A stretch of 64,000 bases of DNA from Microbacteriaceae bacterium (GTDB lineage Bacteria; Actinomycetota; Actinomycetes; Actinomycetales; Microbacteriaceae), in assembly GCA_025464995.1 (NCBI GenBank), contig JAODMO010000011.1, positions 62,001 through 126,000 on the forward strand, read 5' to 3'. The notes under the pieces were generated by a model. That model searched no databases. It had not been told where the DNA came from and saw nothing but the letters and a program-made list of their open reading frames with translations. Positions 1-9,457 of the stretch are shown one piece after another. The number at the start of each line of letters is the position of its first letter. Within the stretch, counting starts at the first letter, position 1. The translations under genes and the position numbers were made by a program.

Positions 1-344
1 CCGCCTTCATGCGTGGCAAGGAGCCCGAGGCGTGGCTCACCGTGTACCCGTTCGTGCGCAGCTACGACTGGTATCTCCTGCCTGACGAGGAGCGCCGCAC
101 GATGCTCGGAGACCACGGCCGTAAGGGAAGCCAGTACCCGCAGGTACTCGCCAACACGGTCGCGAGCTTCGCCCTCGGCGACTACGAGTGGATCCTTGCC
201 CTCGAGGCGCCCGAGCTGGTCGACCTCGTCGACCTCATGCGCCACCTGCGCCAGACGGAGGCCCGCCGTCACGTGCGCGAAGAGGTGCCTTTCTATACCG
301 GGCGCCGCATCCCCATCGACGAAATCGCGGAGGTTCTCACGTGA
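1..344 (+). CDS. hemQ: Coproheme decarboxylase HemQ/ChdC, C-terminal part
   Basis: Last enzyme of the coproporphyrin-dependent heme pathway of monoderm bacteria: it oxidatively decarboxylates coproheme to protoheme with H2O2, in the cytosol. Only about the last 113 residues are in the window and the start lies upstream. Visible family features are the stretch [14 protein letters not shown], the segment LGDHGRKG holding the conserved His region, and the helix [16 protein letters not shown] typical of the chlorite-dismutase-like fold. The stop overlaps the GTG start of hemH by 4 bp, so the two are probably translationally coupled. Identity is inferred from these motifs and from the adjacent ferrochelatase. 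Confidence is high although the gene is partial. Confidence 0.9.
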   Translation, partial: AFMRGKEPEAWLTVYPFVRSYDWYLLPDEERRTMLGDHGRKGSQYPQVLANTVASFALGDYEWILALEAPELVDLVDLMRHLRQTEARRHVREEVPFYTGRRIPIDEIAEVLT

Positions 345-1654
345 CAATTCCCCAACCACACGGCCGTGAAGCCGCTTCGCGCCTCCCCGGAACCGGCGGT
401 CGTGGGCCCACCAACGGCGGGTTCGAATCCTCCTCCACCCCCGCGGTCGTGCTCAACGCCGCGTCCGCTTCCGCGGCAGCGGGCCTCGAGCACGTGATGG
501 AGCCCGTCGCCTACGACGCGATCCTGCTCGCGAGCTTCGGGGGCCCCGAGGGGCAGGACGACGTCATCCCATTCCTGCGCAATGTGACGCGCGGGCGCGG
601 CATCCCGGAGGAACGCCTCGAGGAGGTCGCGCACCACTACCGCGCCTTCGGGGGCGTGAGCCCCATCAACGACCAGAACCGCGAGCTGAAGGCGGCCCTC
701 GAGGCTGAGCTCGAGCGCCGCGGCATCGACCTTCCCGTGCTCTGGGGCAACCGCAACTGGAACCCGTACCTGCGCGAGGCGCTGACCGAGGCGAACGAGC
801 GCGGCTACACCAAGCTCATCGCGATCGGAACGAGCGCCTACAGCTCGTACTCGAGCTGCCGCCAGTACCGCGAGGACTACGCGATAGCGCTCGAGGAGAC
901 CGGCCTCGGTGACGTGATCGCGATCGACAAGGTGCGCCAGTTCTTCGACCACCCCGGTTTCGTGCAGCCGTTCATCGACGGCGTCACCACGGGGCTCGCG
1001 GATGTCGCCGCCCGCGGCATCGCGCCCGAGCACACGCACGTCCTCTTCTCCACTCACAGCATCCCGTCGAGCGATGCGGCCAAGAGCGGCCCGGCCACTC
1101 GTGGCTTCGGTGAGGGCGGCGCCTACGCGGCGCAGCACCTCGCGGTCGCGGAGGTGGTGATGCACGAGGCGGCAGCCGCGAACGGGTTGAGCAGACCGGC
1201 CACGGCCGCATCAGAACCGGCCGACGGGCGACCCGCTCAACCAGCGTGGAGCCTCGTCTACCAGTCGCGCTCCGGCCCGCCGAGCATGCCGTGGCTCGAG
1301 CCCGACATCAACGACGCCATCACCGACCTCGCGAGCAAGGGCATCAAGGCGGTCGTCATCGTGCCCCTCGGTTTCGTGAGCGACCACATGGAGGTCAAGT
1401 GGGACCTCGACACGGAGGCCATGGAGACGAGTGCCGAGCACGACATCTTCGCGGTGCGCGTGCCGACCCCCGGCGTCCACGCCGCCTACGTCAGCGGGCT
1501 CATCGACCTCGTGCTCGAGCGCCGCGACGGCGTTCCGCTCGAGGAGCGCCCCGCGATGACCGAGCTCGGCCCCTGGTACGACGTGTGTCGCCCGGGATGC
1601 TGCGAGAACGAGCGACTCGGTTTCAAACCCGCGCTCGCCGGAGTCGCCCCGTGA
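341..1654 (+). CDS. hemH: Coproporphyrin ferrochelatase (HemH/CpfC)
   Basis: Inserts Fe2+ into coproporphyrin III, giving the substrate of HemQ. From the GTG that overlaps the hemQ stop it has 437 residues; the alternative ATG at 497 gives 385. Family motifs are present: [14 protein letters not shown] near the start of the conserved part, [11 protein letters not shown], the active-site FSTHSIP segment and the late [11 protein letters not shown]. The first about 52 residues are low-complexity and do not look like ferrochelatase. A second oddity is a roughly 22-residue insert coded by an inverted-repeat element at 1183-1246, between the helix after STHSIP and the segment [13 protein letters not shown] Cys-rich C-terminus (CRPGCCEN) may bind a 2Fe-2S cluster, as known in actinobacterial ferrochelatases. 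Start choice rests on the overlap, not on a Shine-Dalgarno. Confidence 0.92.
   Translation: MTIPQPHGREAASRLPGTGGRGPTNGGFESSSTPAVVLNAASASAAAGLEHVMEPVAYDAILLASFGGPEGQDDVIPFLRNVTRGRGIPEERLEEVAHHYRAFGGVSPINDQNRELKAALEAELERRGIDLPVLWGNRNWNPYLREALTEANERGYTKLIAIGTSAYSSYSSCRQYREDYAIALEETGLGDVIAIDKVRQFFDHPGFVQPFIDGVTTGLADVAARGIAPEHTHVLFSTHSIPSSDAAKSGPATRGFGEGGAYAAQHLAVAEVVMHEAAAANGLSRPATAASEPADGRPAQPAWSLVYQSRSGPPSMPWLEPDINDAITDLASKGIKAVVIVPLGFVSDHMEVKWDLDTEAMETSAEHDIFAVRVPTPGVHAAYVSGLIDLVLERRDGVPLEERPAMTELGPWYDVCRPGCCENERLGFKPALAGVAP
1183..1246. repeat. Inverted-repeat element inside hemH
   Basis: The flanks CGGGTTGAGC (1183-1192) and GCTCAACCAGCG (1235-1246) form an imperfect inverted repeat. The last 19 bases, GCGACCCGCTCAACCAGCG (1228-1246), recur exactly at 45372-45390 downstream of rhaB. 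The element stays in frame and adds residues to the ferrochelatase. It belongs to the small palindromic family that elsewhere in this window lies between genes. Confidence 0.6.
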
Positions 1655-2571
1655 CAGTAGTCCGCATCGGCACGCGCGGCAGCACCCTCGCTCTCGCGCA
1701 GACCCGCACCATCGCGAGTGCGCTCACCGCCAAGACGGGGGCCGAGGTCGAGATCGTGACCGTGCGCACCGAGGGCGACACCTCGAAGGAGTCGCTCGCG
1801 AGCCTCGGCGGCACGGGCGTCTTCGCGGGCGCACTGCGCGAGGCCCTCATCGACGACCGCTGCGACGTGGTCGTGCATTCGCTCAAAGACCTGCCGACCG
1901 TCGCCTATCCCGGCCTCTCCATCGGCGCGGTGCCCAAACGCGTCGACCCGCGCGACGCGCTCTGCTCGCGCGACGGGCTCACGCTCGACACCCTTCCCGC
2001 CGGCGCGCGCGTCGGCACGGGCTCGCCCCGCCGGGCCGCGCAGCTGCGCTCCCGCCGCCCCGACATCGAGGTCGTCGACATCCGCGGAAACGTCGACACC
2101 CGACTGCGCCAGGTGACGGATGGAGTGCTCGACGCCGTCGTACTCGCCGCCGCGGGCCTCGAGCGCATCGGACGTCTCGGCGACATCACCGAGTACCTCG
2201 GTCTCGACGGATGGCCGACGGCACCGGGCCAGGGCGCGCTCGCCCTCGAGGTGCGCACCGGCGAGGAGAGGCTCGTCTCCGCCCTCAACCACAACCCCAC
2301 GCGCACGATCGTGGAGGCCGAACGCCACGTGCTCGGCCTTCTCGAGGCCGGCTGTGCGGCGCCCATCGGAGCCCACGGCCAGATCGACGACGGCCTGCTC
2401 TTCCTCGACGCACGCGTGTACAGCCCCGATGGCACGGAGAAGATCACGAGCTCGCACGCGCTCTACGTCTCCGACAGTGCCGACCCGTCGCGCGAGGTCG
2501 CCGAGCGCGTGGCCGCCGAACTGCTCGCCGGCGGCGCCGCCCGACTCGCTCCCCTCGGAGGCACCGCGTGA
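1651..2571 (+). CDS. hemC: Hydroxymethylbilane synthase (porphobilinogen deaminase)
   Basis: Polymerises four porphobilinogens into hydroxymethylbilane, using a covalent dipyrromethane cofactor. The protein is 306 residues, normal for the family. It opens with the conserved RIGTRGSTLALAQT, continues with the substrate-binding DVVVHSLKDLPT and the GTGSPRRAAQLRSRRPD segment. It carries the cofactor-attachment Cys in LLEAGCAAPIGAH. The GTG start at 1651 overlaps the hemH stop and the gene's own stop overlaps the hemD start, each by 4 bp. No separate promoter space exists, so expression must come from the upstream operon promoter. Confidence 0.96.
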   Translation: MTVVRIGTRGSTLALAQTRTIASALTAKTGAEVEIVTVRTEGDTSKESLASLGGTGVFAGALREALIDDRCDVVVHSLKDLPTVAYPGLSIGAVPKRVDPRDALCSRDGLTLDTLPAGARVGTGSPRRAAQLRSRRPDIEVVDIRGNVDTRLRQVTDGVLDAVVLAAAGLERIGRLGDITEYLGLDGWPTAPGQGALALEVRTGEERLVSALNHNPTRTIVEAERHVLGLLEAGCAAPIGAHGQIDDGLLFLDARVYSPDGTEKITSSHALYVSDSADPSREVAERVAAELLAGGAARLAPLGGTA

Positions 2572-3386
2572 CCCACAAGGCCAAGCCCCTCGCCGGATGG
2601 CGCGTGCTGGTTCCCCGCGGAGGACGCTGGGGTGACACGGTCGCCGCCACGCTGCGCGGATACGGCGCGATCCCGGTGATCGCCCCGCTCATCAACTTCG
2701 CCAGCGCCGACGACGCGCAGACCCTCGCGAACGCGTTCTACGAGCTGCAGGACGGCCAGTTCGACTGGCTCGTCGTCACGAGTGCGACCACCGTTGACGT
2801 GCTCGCCGGCCAGAGCGTCATCGTTCCGCCGTCGACCAAGATCGCGGCCGTCGGAGAGACGACCGCCGCGGCGCTCGCCGTCGCGGGGTACCAGGTCGAG
2901 TTCATCCCCGAGGGCGATAACTCCGCTCGCGGCCTCCTCAAGGAGTGGCCGACGACCCCCATCACCGGCCGCGTTCTCGTTCCGCAGTCGGACATCGCGG
3001 AACCCACCCTCGTGAGCGGCCTCGCCGACCTCGGGATCGACGTGCAGTTCGTCTCCGCGTATCGCACCGTCGGAGTGCCGATCGCGCAACACGTCGCTGC
3101 CGACGTCGCCTCCGGCCGCATCGGCGCCGTCCTCGTCACCTCGGGCAGCGTCGCGCGTCAGGTGGCGAAGCAACTCTCCCCGCTTCCCGACGGAACGATC
3201 GTCGCCTGCATCGGCCCGCGCACGGCGTTCGACGCCCGCGCGGCCGGGCTCAGGGTCGACGTCATCGCCGAATCTCGCTCGGCCGACGCCCTCGTCGACG
3301 CCCTCGTCGAGCACGTCAGCAACAGCGTCGATGCGAACGGCACGGAACACGACGGCACCGAAGAGACCCCGGAGGACCCGCGATGA
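2568..3386 (+). CDS. hemD: Uroporphyrinogen-III synthase
   Basis: Cyclises hydroxymethylbilane with inversion of ring D to uroporphyrinogen III. The 272-residue product shows the two-lobed HemD pattern: [13 protein letters not shown] and PVIAPLINF in the first lobe, [14 protein letters not shown] and [16 protein letters not shown] at the domain swap, then [14 protein letters not shown] and the closing [17 protein letters not shown]. HemD sequences diverge strongly, so the call also leans on position between hemC and hemB. It starts at a GTG overlapping the hemC stop by 4 bp, and its TGA overlaps the hemB ATG. Confidence 0.92.
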   Translation: MTHKAKPLAGWRVLVPRGGRWGDTVAATLRGYGAIPVIAPLINFASADDAQTLANAFYELQDGQFDWLVVTSATTVDVLAGQSVIVPPSTKIAAVGETTAAALAVAGYQVEFIPEGDNSARGLLKEWPTTPITGRVLVPQSDIAEPTLVSGLADLGIDVQFVSAYRTVGVPIAQHVAADVASGRIGAVLVTSGSVARQVAKQLSPLPDGTIVACIGPRTAFDARAAGLRVDVIAESRSADALVDALVEHVSNSVDANGTEHDGTEETPEDPR

Positions 3387-4357
3387 GCGAGCGCAGCATC
3401 CGCCCCCGCCGCCTGCGCACCACGCCGGCCATGCGCCGGCTTGTCGCCGAGACGCGTCTGCACCCCGCCGATCTCGTGCTGCCCATGTTCGTGCGCGAGG
3501 GAATCCGTGAGCCGGTCGCGATCGGCTCGATGCCCGGCGTGATGCACCACTCGCTCGACAGCCTCAAGGGCGCGATCGCGGCCGCGGCCGCGGCGGGCAT
3601 CGGCGGCGTCATGCTCTTCGGCGTGCCGGAGGAGAAGGACGCGATCGGCTCGGGTGCGACTGACCCCGACGGCATCCTCAACCTCGGCATCAGGGCCGCC
3701 GTCGCCGAGGCGGGCGACGCGCTCGTGGTGCAGACCGACCTCTGCCTCGACGAATTCACCGACCACGGACACTGCGGTGTGCTGGATGCCACGGGCCGGG
3801 TCGACAACGACGCGACACTGGAGCGCTACCGCGACATGGCCCTCGTGCAGGCCGAGTCGGGCTCGCACATGCTCGGTCTCAGCGGCATGATGGACGGCCA
3901 GACCGCGGTCGTGCGCGACGCCCTCGAGGGTGCGGGCTTCGTCGACACCGCCATCCTCGCCTACGCCGCGAAGTACGCGTCCGCCTACTACGGGCCGTTC
4001 CGCGAGGCCGTCAACTCCTCGCTCAGGGGCGACCGCCGCGCGTACCAGATGGACCCGGCCAACCGCCGCGAGGGGCTGCTCGAGGTCGAGCTCGACATCG
4101 CCGAGGGCGCCGACGTCGTCATGGTGAAACCCGCGGGAAGCTACCTCGACGTGCTCGCCGACGTCGCCGCCACGAGCTCGGTGCCCGTGTGGGCGTATCA
4201 GGTGTCGGGGGAGTACGCGATGATCGAGGCCGCCGCCGCCAACGGCTGGATCGACCGCGAGCGCGCCATCGACGAATCGGTGCTCGCCATCAAGCGCGCC
4301 GGTGCCGACGTCGTGCTCACCTACTGGGCCCTGGAGCTCGCGGAAAGACTCGGATGA
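3383..4357 (+). CDS. hemB: Delta-aminolevulinic acid dehydratase (porphobilinogen synthase)
   Basis: Condenses two 5-aminolevulinates to porphobilinogen. The product has 324 residues, the usual length. The Schiff-base lysines are seen in [13 protein letters not shown] and in [13 protein letters not shown]. The metal region reads [14 protein letters not shown]. The middle Cys of the classical three-Cys zinc site is Asp here, a mixed C-D-C arrangement that I associate with actinobacterial enzymes; its metal preference cannot be read from sequence. The ATG overlaps the hemD stop and the stop overlaps the hemL ATG, both by 4 bp. Confidence 0.96.
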   Translation: MSERSIRPRRLRTTPAMRRLVAETRLHPADLVLPMFVREGIREPVAIGSMPGVMHHSLDSLKGAIAAAAAAGIGGVMLFGVPEEKDAIGSGATDPDGILNLGIRAAVAEAGDALVVQTDLCLDEFTDHGHCGVLDATGRVDNDATLERYRDMALVQAESGSHMLGLSGMMDGQTAVVRDALEGAGFVDTAILAYAAKYASAYYGPFREAVNSSLRGDRRAYQMDPANRREGLLEVELDIAEGADVVMVKPAGSYLDVLADVAATSSVPVWAYQVSGEYAMIEAAAANGWIDRERAIDESVLAIKRAGADVVLTYWALELAERLG

Positions 4358-5670
4358 CCACCAACCAACAAGCATTCGACCGCGCCCGAGCGGCCATCCC
4401 CGGCGGCGTCAACTCACCCGTGCGGGCGTTCGGCTCGGTCGGCGGCACGCCCCGCTTCTTCGTCGAGGCGAAGGGCGCGTACATCACCGACGTCGAGGGA
4501 CGCTCCTACGTCGACCTCGTCAACTCGTGGGGCCCAGCCATCCTCGGCCATGCGCACGCGTCGGTCGTGACGGCCGTGCAGGATGCGGCGGCGCGAGGCC
4601 TCTCCTTCGGGGCATCCACTCCCGGCGAGACGGAACTGGCCGAGCTCATCCTCGCCCGCGTGCCGGCCGTGCAGAAGGTGCGACTCGTGTCGACCGGCAC
4701 CGAGGCGACGATGACCGCGATCCGCCTCGCCCGTGGTTTCACCGGTCGCGACCTGCTCGTGAAGTTTGCCGGGCACTACCACGGGCACTCCGACGGGCTG
4801 CTCGCGGAGGCCGGCTCGGGCCTCGCGACGATGGCGATGCCCGGATCGGCGGGGGTCACCGCCGCGACCGCCGCCCAGACGCTCGTCGTGCCCTACAACG
4901 ATCGCGACGCGCTCGCCGCGGTGTTCGCCGAGCACGGCGCGCGCATCGCTGCCGTGATCGTCGAGGCCGCCGCCGCGAACATGGGTGTCGTAACCCCCCT
5001 GCCCGGTTTCAACGAGTACCTTTCGCGGCTCGCGCACACGAACGGCGCCCTCCTCATCGTCGACGAGGTGCTCACGGGCTTCCGCGTCTCGGCCGGCGGC
5101 TGGCTCGGCCTCGAGGCGCGCGTGGCCGACGACGGCGGCTACCGGCCGGACATCGTCACGTTCGGCAAGGTCGTCGGCGGCGGCATGCCGCTCGCTGCCC
5201 TCGGTGGCCGCGCCGACATCATGGACTACCTCGCGCCGCTCGGCCCGGTCTACCAGGCGGGCACCCTCAGCGGAAACCCCGTGGCCGTGGCCGCGGGCAT
5301 CGCGACGTTGCGGGCCGCCGACGAGACGGTGTACCGCCGACTCGACCTCGCGGCCGAGACGATCGGGGATGCGACATCCGCTGCCCTCACGGCGGAGGGT
5401 GTCGAGCACTCGATGCAGCGCGCGGGCAACCTGTTCTCGTTCGCATTCCGCGACGGGGCGCCGGTCGACTATGCCGAGGTGAAGGCGCAAGACGCATTCC
5501 GCTACCCGGCGTTCTTCCACGCGATGCTCGATGCGGGGGTGTCGCTGCCCCCGAGCGTCTTCGAGGCGTGGTTCGTGTCGGCGGCGCTCGACGACGACTC
5601 GATCGGCCGCATCCTCGAGGCGCTGCCGGGCGCCGCGCGTGCCGCGGCCAGGGCGGTCGCGACCGCCTGA
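4354..5670 (+). CDS. hemL: Glutamate-1-semialdehyde 2,1-aminomutase
   Basis: PLP enzyme of the C5 pathway that moves the amino group of glutamate-1-semialdehyde to give 5-aminolevulinate. The 438-residue product begins with the typical [19 protein letters not shown]. It shows [17 protein letters not shown], the cofactor loop AGHYHGHSD, and the Asp of [12 protein letters not shown]. The PLP lysine is about residue 272 in [14 protein letters not shown]. It is the last gene of the overlapping heme chain. The presence of hemL implies that hemA (glutamyl-tRNA reductase) should lie nearby upstream, outside the window. Confidence 0.97.
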   Translation: MTTNQQAFDRARAAIPGGVNSPVRAFGSVGGTPRFFVEAKGAYITDVEGRSYVDLVNSWGPAILGHAHASVVTAVQDAAARGLSFGASTPGETELAELILARVPAVQKVRLVSTGTEATMTAIRLARGFTGRDLLVKFAGHYHGHSDGLLAEAGSGLATMAMPGSAGVTAATAAQTLVVPYNDRDALAAVFAEHGARIAAVIVEAAAANMGVVTPLPGFNEYLSRLAHTNGALLIVDEVLTGFRVSAGGWLGLEARVADDGGYRPDIVTFGKVVGGGMPLAALGGRADIMDYLAPLGPVYQAGTLSGNPVAVAAGIATLRAADETVYRRLDLAAETIGDATSAALTAEGVEHSMQRAGNLFSFAFRDGAPVDYAEVKAQDAFRYPAFFHAMLDAGVSLPPSVFEAWFVSAALDDDSIGRILEALPGAARAAARAVATA

Positions 5671-5808
5671 CTCGGAGCCGCACCTGTCGCGCCGCCCGAG
5701 GCCTCTGCGCACTCGCGGGACGAGTGAGGCGGGGCGCCGTTGCGCGCAGGTCCCGCCGATGCGCAGACGCCCCGTCGTGAGCGCGCGGCTGGCGCCCCGC
5801 CCCAGGCG

Positions 5809-6210
5809 CTAGCCGAGCGCCAGCAGCAGGCACGCCGCCGACAGCAGCGGCAGCGTGCCCTGCGCGACTGCGGCACGAGCGAGCGCGGGGCTCGACAGCA
5901 TGAGCACCGTCGCGGCGAGCAGCATGCACAGCACCGCGAAGAGCGCGATGCCGTATCCCGCCTGCTCGGCGTCGCTGAACAGCAACAGGGCCGCTCCGAT
6001 GATGGCGCCCGCCCCGAGGAACGCGTTGTAGAAGCCCTGGTTGTAGGCGAGCGGTCGGGTCACCTCGGCGTCGGCCTGCGACTCGAGGCCGAAGCGCCTC
6101 CACGTGGCCGGGCGCATCCAGGCGACGCTCTCGAGGTAGAAGATGCCGAAGTGCAGCAGTCCCGCGAGCACGGCGAGTATGGCCCCGGTCACGATCAGCG
6201 CGCTGTTCAT
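5809..6210 (-). CDS. DUF1304 family membrane protein
   Basis: Small integral membrane protein of 133 residues with four predicted hydrophobic helices (about residues 4-27, 51-72, 80-101 and 106-130). The family pattern is visible as LHFGIFYLESVAW near the N-terminus and ALAYNQGFYNAFLG-like sequence (here PLAYNQGFYNAFLGAG) in the middle, matching DUF1304. No enzymatic function is established for the family. It starts 5 bp after the stop of the quinone-reductase-like gene and is probably co-transcribed with it. The ATG at 6210 was chosen because it gives a normal-length product with the first helix at once. Confidence 0.8.
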   Translation of the reverse strand: MNSALIVTGAILAVLAGLLHFGIFYLESVAWMRPATWRRFGLESQADAEVTRPLAYNQGFYNAFLGAGAIIGAALLLFSDAEQAGYGIALFAVLCMLLAATVLMLSSPALARAAVAQGTLPLLSAACLLLALG

Positions 6211-6215
6211 GCCGC

Positions 6216-7223
6216 TCAGCCTCTCACGTCGACGACCGTGCGACCGCGGACGCGGCCGGCGAGGATGTCCTCCGCCACGCCGACGGCGCCATCGAGGTTC
6301 ACGCTGCGCGTCAGCGAATCGAGCAACTCGAGATCCAGGTCGCGCTCGAGCCGCTCCCACGCCTCCCGGCGTCGCGGAGTCGCGCAGTACACCGAGTTGA
6401 TCCCCGTGAGCGTGACGCCCCGCAGAATGAACGGCATCACGGTGGCGGGCAGGTCGGCGCCCTGGGCCAGGCCGCAGGATGCGACGACGCCGCCGTAGTT
6501 CGTCTGCGCGAGCACGTTCGCGAGCGTGTGGCTGCCGACGGAGTCGACCGCTGCCGCCCAGCGCTGGCGCTGCAGGGCCTTCCCCGGGTCGGAGATCGTC
6601 GAGCGTTCGATGATCTCGGCGGCGCCGAGGGCGCGGAGGTAGTCGTGTTCGGCCTGTCGGCCCGTGGAAGCGGTCACGCGGTAGCCCAGACCGCTCAACA
6701 GTGCGATGGCGATCGAGCCGACTCCTCCGGAGGCACCCGTCACGAGGATGTCGCCGCCGTCGGATGCTGACACCCGCTCCTCGATCGCGAGCACGGCGAG
6801 CATCGCGGTGAAACCCGCGGTGCCGATCGCAGCGGCCTGCCGCGCGCTCAGGCCGGCGGGCAGCGCGACGAGCCAGTGCGCGTCTACCCGTGCGCGCTCC
6901 GACAGCCCGCCATTGTGGCGCTCACCGATGCCGCACCCGTTGACGAGCACCTCGTCGCCCACCCGCCATCCGGTCGCCGCGTCGTTGGTCGAGGCCGTAT
7001 CGATCTCGGCGATGGTGCCGACGAGGTCGATGCCGGGGATCATGCCGTCCGCCGCCAGCACCCCCGGTCTCCCGCACAGCGCGAGGCCGTCTTTGAAGTT
7101 GATGCTCGAGTACGCGACATCGACCAGCACGTTGCCGTCGCCGAGAGCCTCGTCGGTCTCGTCGTTGGAGATGCGCGCCGAAGCGCCGGTGTCGTCTGAG
7201 GTCACGCGGATGGCACGGAACAT
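6216..7223 (-). CDS. YhdH/AcuI-type medium-chain oxidoreductase
   Basis: Zinc-free medium-chain dehydrogenase/reductase of 335 residues, the usual size of the YhdH/YhfP group that includes acrylyl-CoA reductase AcuI. Family markers are SSINFKDGLALCGRPGV near residue 40, PGIDLVGTI, and the NADPH-binding TGASGGVGSIAIALL near the middle. The ending GVTLTGINSVYCATPRR-like region is also typical. The reaction is NADPH reduction of a conjugated enone or acrylyl-CoA; the natural substrate cannot be told from sequence. It precedes the DUF1304 gene by 5 bp on the same strand. Confidence 0.85.
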   Translation of the reverse strand: MFRAIRVTSDDTGASARISNDETDEALGDGNVLVDVAYSSINFKDGLALCGRPGVLAADGMIPGIDLVGTIAEIDTASTNDAATGWRVGDEVLVNGCGIGERHNGGLSERARVDAHWLVALPAGLSARQAAAIGTAGFTAMLAVLAIEERVSASDGGDILVTGASGGVGSIAIALLSGLGYRVTASTGRQAEHDYLRALGAAEIIERSTISDPGKALQRQRWAAAVDSVGSHTLANVLAQTNYGGVVASCGLAQGADLPATVMPFILRGVTLTGINSVYCATPRRREAWERLERDLDLELLDSLTRSVNLDGAVGVAEDILAGRVRGRTVVDVRG

Positions 7224-7243
7224 GGTCCAACACTAGGGGGCGA

Positions 7244-7275
7244 CGCTTCGACAGGCTCAGCAACCGGGGCAGGCT
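7244..7275. repeat. Short copy of an intergenic repeat
   Basis: GCTTCGACAGGCTCAGCAACC lies between the stop of pfkA and the start of the YhdH-like gene. The reverse complement (CTGAGCCTGTCGAAGC) matches, with one change, the start of the larger repeat at 29111. Similar words are common as intergenic repeats in Microbacteriaceae, as far as I know. Confidence 0.45.
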
Positions 7276-7290
7276 CGGCGACCGCGTGGG

Positions 7291-8319
7291 CTAGCCGAAG
7301 AGGATCCGCGCCTCGTCGTACCGCGACTGAGGAACGGTCTTGAGCTGCCCGAGTGCGTCGGCGAACGGCACAGTGAGGATCTCGGTGCCTCGCAGCGCCA
7401 CCATGTGGCCCCAGTCGCCCGCGATGGCGGCGTCGAGCGCCGCCATGCCGAGACGTGTCGCGAGCACGCGGTCGTAGGCGCTCGGGGTTCCTCCGCGTTG
7501 GATGTGACCGAGCGTCGTCGCGCGCGTCTCGATCCCCGTGCGGTCCTCGATGATGGGGGCGAGCAGTTCGCCGATGCCGCCGAGTCGGGGGCGGCCGAAC
7601 GCGTCGAGTCCGCGCTCGCTGTGCGCGTCGTCCATCGAGTCGAGCGCGAAGCCCTCGGCGACCACGACGAGCGGGGCGCGCCCGCGATCGTGGGCCGACG
7701 ACACCCATTCGATGATCTGGTCGACGCTCGTCTTCTGCTCGGGGATGAGGATGGCGTGCGCGCCGGCCGCCATGCCCGAGTGCAGGGCGATCCATCCGAC
7801 GTGTCGGCCCATCACCTCGGCGATCATGCAGCGGCCGTGGGAGTCGCCTGTCGTGCGCAGGCGGTCCATCGCGTCGGTGGCGATCTGCACGGCCGTGTCG
7901 AAGCCGAAGGTGTAGTCGGTGGCGCTCAAGTCGTTGTCGACCGTCTTGGGAACGCCCACGATGTTGATGCCGGCGTCGGTGAGCCGCTTCGCCGCGGCGA
8001 GTGTCCCCTCGCCGCCGATCGCGATGATCGCGTCGATGTCGTTCTCGCGCATCACCTGGTTGATGCGGTCGACGCCGCCGTTGCCGTCGAACGGATTGGT
8101 GCGGGAGGTGCCGAGGATAGTTCCACCCTGCTTGTGGATTCCCTTGATCTCGTGGCGCCCGAGCGGCATGAGGTCGCCGTCGACGACACCCTTCCAGCCG
8201 CTGCGGAAGCCGACGAACTCCTCGCACTTCTGGGTGGCGATGCCGGTGTAGACGATTCCGCGGATGACGGCGTTAAGCCCTGGTGCGTCGCCGCCACTCG
8301 TGAGGATCCCGATTTTCAT
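7291..8319 (-). CDS. pfkA: 6-phosphofructokinase
   Basis: Phosphorylates fructose 6-phosphate to the 1,6-bisphosphate in glycolysis. The product has 342 residues starting with MKIGILTSGGDAPGLN, the nucleotide-binding loop. The phosphoryl-transfer segment reads GGEGTLAAAKRL and the next block VGVPKTVDNDLSATDYTFGFDTA holds the catalytic TVDND. Glycine follows the GGE, which usually means ATP use, while the lysine in PKTVDND is usual in PPi-type and actinobacterial group III enzymes. ATP dependence is therefore likely but not certain. An upstream in-frame ATG would add six residues; ATG 8319 is used because it starts directly at the conserved beta strand. Confidence 0.95.
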   Translation of the reverse strand: MKIGILTSGGDAPGLNAVIRGIVYTGIATQKCEEFVGFRSGWKGVVDGDLMPLGRHEIKGIHKQGGTILGTSRTNPFDGNGGVDRINQVMRENDIDAIIAIGGEGTLAAAKRLTDAGINIVGVPKTVDNDLSATDYTFGFDTAVQIATDAMDRLRTTGDSHGRCMIAEVMGRHVGWIALHSGMAAGAHAILIPEQKTSVDQIIEWVSSAHDRGRAPLVVVAEGFALDSMDDAHSERGLDAFGRPRLGGIGELLAPIIEDRTGIETRATTLGHIQRGGTPSAYDRVLATRLGMAALDAAIAGDWGHMVALRGTEILTVPFADALGQLKTVPQSRYDEARILFG

Positions 8320-8483
8320 GACTCCATCATGGTGCATTCCGCAGATCGCAGTGACCTGCGGCCGTCGCCATCGCCGCGGCCGCCGCGGTGCAGGGCGCGC
8401 ACGACAGCCTGTGCGACGGCCAGGCCCCCGGCCAGTACGACACCCCCACGGGCGAGACGGTCACCTGCCGTAGTCCTCACCAG

Positions 8484-8509
8484 AACGTCCCCGCTGCGGT
8501 CGGGGCGTT
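8484..8509 (-). terminator. Putative terminator hairpin after trhO
   Basis: The dyad CCCCGCTGCGGTCGGGG (core 8489-8505), extended by AACGT/GCGTT flanks, lies just past the trhO stop on the minus strand. The T-rich tail is short in both directions, so termination is plausible but not proven. Confidence 0.5.
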
Positions 8510-8526
8510 TCGTCGTCGAGCGGGCG

Positions 8527-9399
8527 TCAGGCCGGCACGGCATGCGCCGAGCACGCCGTCGTCGGCGCATGCTCGTCGCAGACGACGAGCTGCTCGCGGC
8601 ACTGCGGATCGCCGCAGTTCTGCATGCGCTTCGTCGCGGTGCCGCAGTGGTAGCAGCGACCGATCACCGCGGCGTCGGCGCTGAAGTCGATCGACACGCG
8701 CTTGTCGAAGACGTAGAGCGAGCCGTTCCAGAGGCCCGAGTCGCCGTATGTCTCGCCATACTTCACGATGCCGCCCTCGAGCTGGTAGACCTCGCCGAAC
8801 CCCCGGCTCACCATGAGCGACGACAGCACCTCACAGCGGATGCCACCCGTGCAGTAGGTCACGACCGGAGTGCCCTTCAGGTGGTCGTATTTTCCGCTGT
8901 CGAGCTCGGCCACGAACTCCCGGGTGTTCGCGACCTCGGGCACGACAGCATCCGCGAATCGGCCGATCTCCGCCTCGAAGGCGTTGCGTCCGTCGAAGAA
9001 GGTGACCTCCTTGCGCGCGACGAGCTCGTGCAGCGCCTCGGGGCTGAGGCGCGTGCCGCCGCCGACGACACCGTGCTCGTCGACCCTCAGTTCGCCCGGG
9101 GCGCCGAAACTCACGATCTCGTCGCGTACCTTCACGCTCAGCCGCGGGAAGTCGTCACCCGTGCCCTCGCTCCACTTGAAGTCGATGTCGTTGAATGGGG
9201 CATACTCGCGCGTCTTCCGCACGTAGCGCTTGACGTCGGCGAGTTCGCCGCCGATCGTGCCGTTGATGCCGTCTTTCGAGATGAGGATGCGTCCGCGTAA
9301 CGACAGCGACTCCGCGAGGTCGCGCTGCCAGAGGCGCACGGCGTCCGGGTCGACGAGCGGGGTGAACCCGTAGAACAGGATGATTTTGGGAACGGCCAC
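8527..9399 (-). CDS. trhO: tRNA uridine(34) hydroxylase TrhO, rhodanese-like
   Basis: Oxygen-dependent 5-hydroxylation of uridine 34 in tRNA anticodons is the known role of the YceA/TrhO family. The 290-residue product has the N-terminal domain with [11 protein letters not shown], then a rhodanese domain with the active Cys in [12 protein letters not shown]. It ends in a Cys-rich tail ([20 protein letters not shown]) that looks like a zinc-binding knuckle. The GTG at 9399 is chosen because the family begins with PKIILFYGF immediately after. It is convergent in context with nothing close; the next gene upstream is divergent and 58 bp away. Confidence 0.9.
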   Translation of the reverse strand: MAVPKIILFYGFTPLVDPDAVRLWQRDLAESLSLRGRILISKDGINGTIGGELADVKRYVRKTREYAPFNDIDFKWSEGTGDDFPRLSVKVRDEIVSFGAPGELRVDEHGVVGGGTRLSPEALHELVARKEVTFFDGRNAFEAEIGRFADAVVPEVANTREFVAELDSGKYDHLKGTPVVTYCTGGIRCEVLSSLMVSRGFGEVYQLEGGIVKYGETYGDSGLWNGSLYVFDKRVSIDFSADAAVIGRCYHCGTATKRMQNCGDPQCREQLVVCDEHAPTTACSAHAVPA

Positions 9400-9457
9400 C
9401 GTACGAGGGTAGTCGTCGCTCGCACGCTCGGGGCGATCGCGCTTTAGGCTCGATGCA

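Noticed and set aside
360-450. tRNA or tmRNA gene suggested by GGGTTCGAATCC
   Set aside because: The T-stem has a C-C mismatch, no CCA end or anticodon arm can be drawn, and the region is inside an open hemH frame.
8320-8526. Small minus-strand gene upstream of pfkA
   Set aside because: An open frame of moderate quality exists, but there is no recognisable family or clear ribosome-binding site, and a terminator-like hairpin lies inside it.
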